Below, one piece after another: positions 1-5,435 of a DNA stretch of 7,547 bases. Where the stretch lies: the NCBI GenBank assembly GCA_030263715.1, contig SZPM01000039.1:1-7547 (forward strand). Direction: 5' to 3'. Position numbers and translations under genes: made by a program. Position 1 is the stretch's first letter; each line of letters starts with the position of its first letter. This DNA comes from ATM1 sp003577165 (GTDB lineage Bacteria > Armatimonadota > Fimbriimonadia > Fimbriimonadales > ATM1). The notes under the pieces were generated by a model. It made no database searches, had not been told where the DNA came from, and saw only the letters and a program-made list of their open reading frames with translations.

Positions 1-51
1 AGCGGAATGGCCGTCATTCCGCCCACCTATGGTGAAACCCTCGACTTCTGA
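1..51 (+). CDS. Possible 3' end of an upstream gene (partial)
   Basis: Frame 1 is open from the window edge for 16 codons (ending ...YGETLDF) and stops with TGA at 49-51. Eleven of the 16 third positions are G or C, which fits a coding tail in this GC-rich genome. The fragment is too short to assign a family. A competing possibility is frame 2, which stays open to a TGA at 119-121 and would overlap the next start codon as ATGA. Its translation is rich in Ser, Arg and Pro and looks non-coding. Frame 3 stops at 33-35. The piece may be the last codons of the gene preceding the isomerase, but this is weak. Confidence 0.35.
   Translation, partial: SGMAVIPPTYGETLDF
2..22. repeat. Perfect 8-bp inverted repeat (hairpin)
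   Basis: GCGGAATG (2-9) and CATTCCGC (15-22) are exact reverse complements around a 5-nt loop. No T-tract follows, and the repeat lies inside the likely coding tail at 1-51, so it is not a convincing intrinsic terminator. It may be chance. Confidence 0.3.
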
Positions 52-117
52 TCGTCGGGCTGCCCGCCGATCTTTCTCGCAGGAGCGAAGGCCCACTCCG
101 TCGAACTCTCACATGGA

Positions 118-1614
118 ATGAAGGTCGGAATCATCACGTTTACGGACGGAAGGAAGCGGGTTGCCGAGATGTTGGAGAGGCAGTGCTTCGACTTCCAGGA
201 GAGGGTTGCGAATTGGCTGCGAGCGAACGGCCACGAGCCCGTCGGGGGAGAGTCAATCTCCTGGAACTACAGGACTGCGATCGACAACGCGCAGCGGATG
301 ATCGAGAAGGAGTGTGACGCAGTCATCTTCAACTTCTGCGTCTGGGCTTATCCGGACTTCGTAGCACAGTCTGCGAGAGACCTGCACGCAGCCGACGTCC
401 CGATCTGCTTCCTGGGAAACATAAATCCAGGTTTCCCGGGCTGGGTTGCCTTTTTCGCGTCCTCCGGGACGCTCAACGAGATCGGCATCTCATTCGGCCG
501 AGTCCTCGGCGACTTGGACGGCGAGGCGGGCGGCGAGATGCGCCGCTGGCTTGCAGGTCACGAAACCGACCCACGAGTGCGCGGCAGAATCGCGGCTGAA
601 CGCCTTCACGGTCTGCGTTACGGTGAGTTCGACGGCCCGAGCATGGGGATGTACACGGGCCACGTCGATCCCAGCCAGTGGATGGAGCAGTTCGGCGTCC
701 ACGTGTTTCACCGCTCGCAACTCACTCTCGCGTGGCTGTGCGATACCATCGCAGAGGAACGAGTCATGGCAGGCGTTGAGTGGCTCAAGCAGCATTGCAG
801 GGAGATCCTGTGGAATGACGATCGCTTGGCCGACGGCCTGAATGGACACCTGGCAAAACAGTGCCGGTTCTATCTAGCGTGCAAGGATTACTGCCGAGAA
901 GAAGGGATCGACTTTCTCGGACTGACGGGTCAATTGGATTACACGGAGTGGAAGGACGGCATCACCATGGACGTCCCCGAAGCGCTCCTCAACGACACGG
1001 CAGATTGGGAAAACGAAAGCAAGAGGCCCTTGATTTGCGCGACCGAATGCGACTCCAACGGCGCGCTCACGATGCAAATCCTGCATCACCTCGCGGACAC
1101 ACCGGCGCTGTTTGCAGACCTGCGACATTTCTTTTCGCAGCGAAACATCGCCGATGCGGGGGGGCGGTTCGACGGCGACGGCGTCTACGACCTCGTGAAT
1201 TCCGGACAGCACGCGCCCTGGTTCTCTCATCGATCGGATGACTTCCGCAAGAACTGGGGCGAGGTTCGCTTGCATCCGAGCAATCCGATGTACTTCCCTA
1301 ACGGCGGAGCATCAGTTGAGTTCTTCAGCGAGCCGGCCGACAGGGTCACCTTTGCACGCCTCACGCGCAAGTCGGGTCGCTTCGTGATGCACTACTTCAC
1401 GGGCTCCTTCGTCCGCTTCGGGGAGGAAGTCGACCGAAAACTTGCGGGCCAGACGACGCCCGAATGGCCTCACGCCTGGGCGGTCTTCGACTGCTCCCGG
1501 AAGGACCTCGCGGCCCAGTACGCCTCAAACCACATCCACGCCGTCTTCGGCGACTGGACGGCGGAGTTGGAGGCCTGCTGCGAGGCCCTCGCGATCGATC
1601 CGGTCAGGCTGTAG
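118..1614 (+). CDS. L-fucose isomerase-like (FucI/AraA superfamily) sugar isomerase
   Basis: A 498-residue cytoplasmic protein of the fucose/arabinose isomerase superfamily, which interconverts aldoses and ketoses with a divalent metal (usually Mn2+). The N-terminal half is the Rossmann-like substrate domain starting MKVGIITFTDGR. The catalytic core shows E310 in ATECDSNGALTM and D334 in FADLRHF. Their 24-residue spacing equals that of the metal ligands E337 and D361 of E. coli FucI. The likely third ligand is H472 or H474 in NHIHAVFGDW near the C-terminus. It is shorter than E. coli FucI (591 aa), so substrate could be fucose, arabinose or another sugar. ATG 118 is the only possible start in the frame, because the preceding in-frame stop is at 49-51 and no GTG, TTG or ATG lies between. 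No Shine-Dalgarno sits at normal distance; the nearest AGGAG is at 81-85, about 32 nt away. Family is confident, substrate is not. Confidence 0.85.
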   Translation: MKVGIITFTDGRKRVAEMLERQCFDFQERVANWLRANGHEPVGGESISWNYRTAIDNAQRMIEKECDAVIFNFCVWAYPDFVAQSARDLHAADVPICFLGNINPGFPGWVAFFASSGTLNEIGISFGRVLGDLDGEAGGEMRRWLAGHETDPRVRGRIAAERLHGLRYGEFDGPSMGMYTGHVDPSQWMEQFGVHVFHRSQLTLAWLCDTIAEERVMAGVEWLKQHCREILWNDDRLADGLNGHLAKQCRFYLACKDYCREEGIDFLGLTGQLDYTEWKDGITMDVPEALLNDTADWENESKRPLICATECDSNGALTMQILHHLADTPALFADLRHFFSQRNIADAGGRFDGDGVYDLVNSGQHAPWFSHRSDDFRKNWGEVRLHPSNPMYFPNGGASVEFFSEPADRVTFARLTRKSGRFVMHYFTGSFVRFGEEVDRKLAGQTTPEWPHAWAVFDCSRKDLAAQYASNHIHAVFGDWTAELEACCEALAIDPVRL

Positions 1615-1648
1615 CCCATCGGCGGCGCATAAAGGCGGAGCACCCCGT

Positions 1649-1669
1649 CTCGCGGTGTATAGTAGACAT
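1649..1669 (+). promoter_or_regulatory. Putative promoter with -10 TATAGT for a leaderless DinB-like transcript
   Basis: TATAGT at 1658-1663 matches TANNNT (5 of 6 to TATAAT) and is followed by exactly 6 nt before ATG 1670. Transcription starting 6-7 nt after the -10 would begin at the A of the start codon. No Shine-Dalgarno precedes the ATG. No good -35 is visible. CTCGCGG sits just upstream of the hexamer and recurs before the tRNA promoter. Confidence 0.5.
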
Positions 1670-2143
1670 ATGACGAGTAAAGACATCATCATCAGACTGA
1701 CCACCGACTCCGTGGACTCGCTCTTCTCAAACGCCCGGGCGATGCCGGTCGACCGGCTGACTTGGGAGGTGGCCGCCGGTGCAAGGACGCCCTTGCAGAT
1801 CCTGCAGGAGTGCGCTCAGGCTCCGATGTGGGCCGTGAAGATGCTGACCGACCGAGCGATTCCCGACTTCTCCCCGGAGGCGTTCCAGGAGGCGCTCTCG
1901 GAGCGCGCACAGTGGGACAGTGTCGACTTGTGCGAGCAGGTGTGTCGGGAGCGCATCCAGAGCCTCATCGAGACCATCCGTGACTTTCCCGAGGAGGACA
2001 TGGAAAAGACCCTCTTCCTCCCCTTCACTCATCAGGATCATCCCTATTGGGACCTCATGATGTACCCCTACTGGAACAACATCTGGCACACGGGCCAATT
2101 GGCGTTTGTGCAGACGCTCTACGGAGATAAAGACATGCACTAA
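1670..2143 (+). CDS. DinB/DUF664-like four-helix-bundle protein
   Basis: A 157-residue protein that I assign to the DinB/YfiT-like family of putative metal-dependent four-helix bundles, whose members are often of unknown function or act as thiol-dependent enzymes. The pattern seen is an N-terminal helix, then VDRLTWEVAAGARTPLQIL (the typical 'W...G..s..ell' segment), and a C-terminal IWHTGQL (H140), matching the family's third metal His followed by GQ. The first His, normally in the 'H.a.ap' helix, is replaced around E47-C48 (LQECAQAP), and the second by N136 or N137. Only one of three canonical ligands is kept. Start is ATG 1670, because the frame is open further upstream but that part only shadows the isomerase gene; a -10-like TATAGT supports this start. 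It lies 55 nt after the isomerase stop and probably has its own promoter. Physiological role unknown. Confidence 0.7.
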   Translation: MTSKDIIIRLTTDSVDSLFSNARAMPVDRLTWEVAAGARTPLQILQECAQAPMWAVKMLTDRAIPDFSPEAFQEALSERAQWDSVDLCEQVCRERIQSLIETIRDFPEEDMEKTLFLPFTHQDHPYWDLMMYPYWNNIWHTGQLAFVQTLYGDKDMH

Positions 2144-2158
2144 GTGCTCGGCAACGGA

Positions 2159-2176
2159 CCCGCTCGCGGGTATCCT
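2159..2176 (+). promoter_or_regulatory. Putative tRNA-Gln promoter (-10 TATCCT)
   Basis: TATCCT (2171-2176) lies 12 nt before the first base of the tRNA, so a start at about 2183 would give a very short 5' leader. It is directly preceded by an inverted repeat CCCGC-TC-GCGGG (2159-2170), which has no T-run and so is unlikely to be a terminator for the DinB-like gene. No clear -35 is visible. Confidence 0.45.
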
Positions 2177-2188
2177 CACTGCCGCCGC

Positions 2189-2262
2189 TGCCCCCTAGTT
2201 TAATGGCAGAACGACTGACTCTGGATCAGTTGGTTGGGGTTCGAATCCCTGGGGGGCAGCCA
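2189..2262 (+). tRNA. tRNA-Gln (anticodon CTG), CCA encoded
   Basis: A full cloverleaf can be folded by hand. The acceptor stem is TGCCCCC (2189-2195) with GGGGGCA (2252-2258), perfect 7 bp including the U1:A72 pair characteristic of tRNA-Gln. The D-stem is GTT/AAC (2198-2200, 2210-2212). The anticodon stem ACTGA/TCAGT (2214-2218, 2226-2230) is perfect, with a 7-nt loop CTCTGGA and anticodon CTG at 2221-2223, preceded by the conserved T33. The variable loop has 4 nt. The T-arm TGGGG/CCCTG (2235-2239, 2247-2251) has a TTCGAAT loop and two wobble pairs. Discriminator G2259 is followed by an encoded CCA at 2260-2262. It decodes CAG codons. Confidence 0.95.
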
Positions 2263-2281
2263 TCTTCCCTCCCCCAGCCGC

Positions 2282-2311
2282 AGGAGTTCGTCGCCACGTG
2301 TCGAAACTCCT
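2282..2311 (+). other. Hairpin between tRNA-Gln and the oxidoreductase gene
   Basis: AGGAGTTCG (2282-2290) can pair with CGAAACTCCT (2302-2311), giving 9 bp with a single bulged A and an 11-nt loop that contains CACGTG (2295-2300). No T-tract follows. It could be a 3' processing or weak termination structure for the tRNA, or a leader element of the following gene. The rest of 2263-2345 holds nothing else I recognise, and I see no clear promoter in it. Confidence 0.35.
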
Positions 2312-2345
2312 TGAGAGATCGGCGTCGCCCAGGATGCCCATCAAA

Positions 2346-2350
2346 AGGAG
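2346..2350 (+). promoter_or_regulatory. Strong ribosome binding site of the Gfo/Idh gene
   Basis: AGGAG preceded by AAA, 7 nt before ATG 2358. This is a canonical Shine-Dalgarno that fixes the start and contrasts with the non-SD starts of the isomerase, DinB-like and DUF1080 genes. Confidence 0.8.
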
Positions 2351-2357
2351 TTGACCG

Positions 2358-3692
2358 ATGTCCAAGAAGCGCGCAATCACGAGACGAGATTTCCTGCAAA
2401 AGACCGCTGCCGCTTCGACAGCTGTGTACGGCCTCGGCGCCAGCGCGTTTTCGTCTGCAGGCGCGAGTTCTCGACAAGCGTCGCCGAACGACACGATCGT
2501 GTTTGGCCTGATCGGCTGCGGGGGCATGGGTGCGTCGAACATGCGCAGTTTCATGGGACACCCGGACGTCGCCGTAGCGGCGATCTGCGACGTGGACTCG
2601 AATCGCATTCCAGGCGACGCAAAAGCCGTCCAGGACAAATATGGGAAGGCGCCCGACATCTATTCCGACTACCGCCGCATCCTTGATCGGAAGGACATCG
2701 ATGCCGTAATCGTCGGCACTCCGGATCATTGGCACGCGCTGAACCTGATTCATGCTTGCGAGGCCGGAAAGGACTCCTATTGCGAGAAGCCGATCAGCCA
2801 CAACATCGTGGAAGCGAAGGCGATGGTCGCCGCGGCGAAAAAATTCAAGCGTGTCGTGCAGGTCGGGACGTGGCAGAGAAGCAACCGAGAGTTCACCGAC
2901 GCCATAGACTTCGTCCGGTCCGGCAAACTCGGAAGAGTCGTCTTGACCCGCGCGTGGATCTCCGACGGAACGCGAATCGGCAAGAAGCCCCCCACTGCTC
3001 CGCCTGCGAATCTCGACTACAACTTCTGGATCGGCCCTGCGAAAATGGTGCCCTACCAAGACAACAAAGTCCACTGGAACTGGCGCTGGGTCATGAACAC
3101 CGGCGGAGGCTTGACGACCGACTGGGGCGTTCACATGATCGACATAGCCCTCCTCGGAATGAGCAAGGGACAGGACTTGGTCATGCCCGTCGAAATCGCG
3201 ACCGTCGGAGGACAGTGGGCCATTCGCGATGACGACCGAGACGCACCCGACACGATCACCTCGATCTGCCGATTCACCGAACCGGACTTCGCTCTCGAAT
3301 GGTCTGTCGGACGCGACCACCCCTCAAGACCCGGCCACGGGACGGAGTTCGTCTCCGAGGATGGCAGAACCCTCCGCGTGTGGAGAGGAGGATGGACCCT
3401 CCTCGACGCTGACGGGAACGAACTTCCCAAGGAGCAGGCGCCGCCTGCGCCGACCGATCACTGGCGCAACTTCCTCGACTGCGTAAAGAACCGCCGAACG
3501 CCGCGCGCGGACCTACACTCGGTGGCCCAGACGACCATCGTTTGTCATCTGATCAACGCGGCCCTGATGTCCGGGGATACCGTCCGGTGGGACAAGAAGA
3601 AGATGGACATCGTTGGGGGAGCGGGAAAGAACACGATGGCCTACAGCCGTCCATATCGGCGTCCCTGGTCTCTGCCGATGCACGGCATCTGA
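2358..3692 (+). CDS. Tat-exported Gfo/Idh/MocA family oxidoreductase
   Basis: A 444-residue NAD(P)-dependent sugar or inositol dehydrogenase-like protein with a twin-arginine signal: RRDFLQK at 9-15, followed by an Ala-rich stretch to about residue 40. The Rossmann fold begins at about 46 with GLIGCGGMG (50-58). PDHWHA (122-127) and the family EKP motif (143-145, K144 catalytic) follow. GGGLTTDWGVHMID (249-262) holds the usual D/H active-site pair (D255, H259). The C-terminal RPYRRPWSLP is typical of the secreted subgroup common in Planctomycetota and Bacteroidota. Export implies the cofactor must stay tightly bound. Relatives oxidise or epimerise sugars, some at C3. The gene ends 12 nt before the DUF1080 gene and in the same frame, so they probably act together on a 3-keto glycoside; this partnership is inference. 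Substrate unknown. Confidence 0.88.
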   Translation: MSKKRAITRRDFLQKTAAASTAVYGLGASAFSSAGASSRQASPNDTIVFGLIGCGGMGASNMRSFMGHPDVAVAAICDVDSNRIPGDAKAVQDKYGKAPDIYSDYRRILDRKDIDAVIVGTPDHWHALNLIHACEAGKDSYCEKPISHNIVEAKAMVAAAKKFKRVVQVGTWQRSNREFTDAIDFVRSGKLGRVVLTRAWISDGTRIGKKPPTAPPANLDYNFWIGPAKMVPYQDNKVHWNWRWVMNTGGGLTTDWGVHMIDIALLGMSKGQDLVMPVEIATVGGQWAIRDDDRDAPDTITSICRFTEPDFALEWSVGRDHPSRPGHGTEFVSEDGRTLRVWRGGWTLLDADGNELPKEQAPPAPTDHWRNFLDCVKNRRTPRADLHSVAQTTIVCHLINAALMSGDTVRWDKKKMDIVGGAGKNTMAYSRPYRRPWSLPMHGI

Positions 3693-3704
3693 TATCATCC
3701 GCAC
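3693..3704 (+). promoter_or_regulatory. Putative -10 TATCAT for a leaderless DUF1080 transcript
   Basis: TATCAT (3693-3698) immediately follows the TGA of the upstream gene and lies exactly 6 nt before ATG 3705, the same spacing as before the DinB-like gene. No Shine-Dalgarno lies between. No convincing -35 is visible. The gene could also be read from the upstream transcript. Confidence 0.45.
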
Positions 3705-4364
3705 ATGATCGCCCTGGTTCTCGCAGCCTCCCTTTCCGGGACGCCCGTCCCTTCGCCAAGCGTCGGCGAGGGATTCGTGCCACTCTTCGACGGCAAATCG
3801 CTCGCCGGATGGCGCGGCTACCTTCGCGGTTCCGCGCCGAAGGGTTGGAGCGCGAAGGATGGCGAGCTGGTCATCACACCTGGCGTGGAAGGTGGTGATC
3901 TCATCACCACGGAGTCGTTTGCCGACTTCGATCTCCGACTGGAGTGGAAGGTATCTAAGGGTGCGAACAGCGGAATCTTCTTCCGGGCCTCCGAAGACAC
4001 GCCGTATATCTGGCAGAAATCCCACGAGTATCAACTGCTCGACGACGCGTCGAATCCGAACACCGGCCCGATGTACACGGCGGGCGCGTGCTACGACCTC
4101 TACCCCGTGAAGGCAAAGGTCGCGAGGCCGGCTGGCGAATGGAACGAGTCCAGAATCGTCGCCATAGGCCCGAAGGTGGAGCATTGGCTCAACGGCACAA
4201 AGGTTTGTGATTACGTCGTCGGCTCGGAAGACTGGCTGAAGCAACTCGAACGCAGCAAGTTCAAGTCGTACGACGGCTTCGGCCGCCTTCCCTCTGGAAA
4301 GATCGGGCTGCAAGATCACGGACACCTCGTTTCCTTCCGCAACATCCGGATCAAAAAACTTTAA
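3705..4364 (+). CDS. Secreted 3-keto-glycoside hydrolase-type protein (DUF1080, PF06439)
   Basis: A 219-residue protein of the 3-keto-disaccharide hydrolase (formerly DUF1080) family, with a concanavalin A-like beta-sandwich fold. A short signal peptide (MIALVLAASLSG, roughly 1-12, perhaps to ~17) indicates export. Family hallmarks are FVPLFDGKSLAGW (24-36), EGGDLITTESFADFDLRLEWK (62-82), NSGIFFRASED (88-98), HEYQLLDD (107-114), AGEWNESRI (143-151), VEHWLNG (158-164) and the terminal GLQDHGHLVSFRNIRIK. The length matches a single-domain member. ATG 3705 is the only possible start, since the in-frame upstream codon run reaches the TGA of the oxidoreductase after four codons. Enzymes of this family are reported to cleave glycosides previously oxidised at C3, so a substrate made by the neighbouring dehydrogenase is plausible. 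It ends just before a strong hairpin terminator. Exact substrate unknown. Confidence 0.87.
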   Translation: MIALVLAASLSGTPVPSPSVGEGFVPLFDGKSLAGWRGYLRGSAPKGWSAKDGELVITPGVEGGDLITTESFADFDLRLEWKVSKGANSGIFFRASEDTPYIWQKSHEYQLLDDASNPNTGPMYTAGACYDLYPVKAKVARPAGEWNESRIVAIGPKVEHWLNGTKVCDYVVGSEDWLKQLERSKFKSYDGFGRLPSGKIGLQDHGHLVSFRNIRIKKL

Positions 4365-4380
4365 GCCGTACACAAACGAG

Positions 4381-4409
4381 AAGCGAGGAGCGCATCGCGC
4401 TCCTCGCTT
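4381..4409. terminator. Bidirectional hairpin terminator between convergent genes
   Basis: AAGCGAGGAGCGC (4381-4393) and GCGCTCCTCGCTT (4397-4409) form a perfect 13-bp stem with a 3-nt loop (ATC). It can extend with a G-T pair and, past a bulged A, ACG/CGT out to about 4376-4413. The plus side ends CTTTCGT and the minus side continues into CTTCTCGTTTGTG, so T-rich tails exist in both directions. It lies between the DUF1080 stop (4364) and the solute-binding protein stop (4430) and can serve both. Confidence 0.85.
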
Positions 4410-4429
4410 TCGTCCCTATTCGCAGCGAC

Positions 4430-5416
4430 CTAAAAGATGCTCTCCGGGAAGTAGTACTCCTTCGCGTTCTCCGGAGTGATCAGTTCCACATCGATCATCA
4501 AGTGCTTCGGCATATACTGGAGCGCCTCTGCCTTGCCTGCTCTCAAGATTCCGGCCGCTGTCTGAATACCGACTGCGATCATCGAAGGTGGATAGGTGAT
4601 GTCCGCCGGGAACAGCGGATCGCCATCCATAACTCGCTTCACGATGTCCTTCATTCCTGCACCGCCGAGAATCCAGATGTTCTTATCTCGCCCTGCGGCA
4701 CGGAGCGCGTTCTCCACGCCGAGCGCCATGTCGTCGTCGCTGGCCCAGATGGCGTCTATCTGCGGGTGCGCGGTGAGAATGTTCTGCATCACCTGTTCGG
4801 CCTTTTCTCGGTTCCAATAACCGCTGTCCTGCGCCACGATCTCGATGCCGGGATGCGACCGGAACACTTCCATCGCCGCGGCGACTCGGTCGGTGTTGAC
4901 CGTGCTGGGGATGCCCTCCAACACCACGATCTTGCCCTTGCCGTTCAGCTTCTGCACCATGTACTCCGCAGATTTCCGACCGAACGCTTTGTTATCGCCT
5001 TCGATAAACACATCGGCAACCGGCTTCGTGAAGCCACGGTCCACGTTTACGATGAGAATGCCAGCCTCGTGCAGTTTCTCAGCGATTGGTGTAATCGGAG
5101 CGCTCTCGGTCGCAAGAATGACCAGGGCGTCCACACCCTGGCTCTGCAGGTTCTCAAGATCGGTGATCTGCTCGCTCGGCTCTTTCGCGTCCTCGATGAT
5201 CCACTCGATATCGGGATGCAGGCTCGCCGCCTTGTCGGCCCACCACTTCACGCCCGCGGTCCAACCGTGGTCGGCGGCGGGAATCGACACGCCAACCTTG
5301 AACTTGCCACCGCCCGGCTTCGTCGCAGTGCCACCCGTCGGCTGACTGCCGGACGAGCAACCAATCGTCGCCGCCGCGATTGCGGCCGCAACCGGCATCC
5401 ATGTCCATCGTTTCAT
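4430..5416 (-). CDS. Sugar ABC transporter substrate-binding lipoprotein (RbsB-like)
   Basis: A 328-residue periplasmic binding protein of the ribose/galactose type (Peripla_BP_4). The signal MKRWTWMPVAAAIAAATIGCSS ends at lipidated C20 (TIGC lipobox; Thr at -3 is less usual). A Gly/Thr-rich linker follows, and the mature fold starts at FKVGVSIPAADHGWTAGVKWWA. Typical elements are the strand DALVILATES (96-105), NVDRGF (124-129), the GKIVVLEG hinge strand (161-168) and AIWASDDDMALGVENAL (222-238). The start is ATG 5416, where GGAGGG precedes by about 10 nt; a longer frame to 5476 lacks a sensible N-terminus and overlaps the permease. It is the last gene of the ATPase-permease-binding protein operon, 19 nt after the permease stop. 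Likely ligand is a monosaccharide; identity unknown. Confidence 0.9.
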   Translation of the reverse strand: MKRWTWMPVAAAIAAATIGCSSGSQPTGGTATKPGGGKFKVGVSIPAADHGWTAGVKWWADKAASLHPDIEWIIEDAKEPSEQITDLENLQSQGVDALVILATESAPITPIAEKLHEAGILIVNVDRGFTKPVADVFIEGDNKAFGRKSAEYMVQKLNGKGKIVVLEGIPSTVNTDRVAAAMEVFRSHPGIEIVAQDSGYWNREKAEQVMQNILTAHPQIDAIWASDDDMALGVENALRAAGRDKNIWILGGAGMKDIVKRVMDGDPLFPADITYPPSMIAVGIQTAAGILRAGKAEALQYMPKHLMIDVELITPENAKEYYFPESIF

Positions 5417-5426
5417 TCTTCTGTGA

Positions 5427-5434
5427 CCCTCCTC
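5427..5434 (-). promoter_or_regulatory. Ribosome binding site of the sugar-binding lipoprotein
   Basis: On the minus strand GAGGAGGG (5434-5427) lies about 10 nt before ATG 5416. It supports choosing that start over the in-frame ATG at 5476. Confidence 0.7.
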
Positions 5435-5435
5435 G

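Noticed and set aside
1442..1669. N-terminal extension of the DinB-like frame by 76 codons
   Set aside because: The added residues are Arg/Pro/Ser-rich and overlap the end of the isomerase out of frame. ATG 1670 gives the family-typical start and has a -10-like box at a fitting distance.
2159..2170. CCCGC-TC-GCGGG as a terminator of the DinB-like gene
   Set aside because: Five base pairs with a 2-nt loop and no T-run; more likely part of the tRNA promoter region.
2189..2262. tRNA gene as an attachment site of an integrated element
   Set aside because: No integrase, no repeat of the tRNA 3' end, and flanking genes look like ordinary chromosomal genes.
2226..3320. 364-aa open frame on the minus strand opposite the oxidoreductase
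   Set aside because: It lies antisense to a gene with clear domain motifs, shows no recognisable domain, and starts inside the coding region. GC-rich DNA often leaves such shadow frames open.
3513..4373. 286-aa minus-strand frame opposite the DUF1080 gene
   Set aside because: No motif, runs through the promoter, stop and start region of two real genes, and has no plausible ribosome site.
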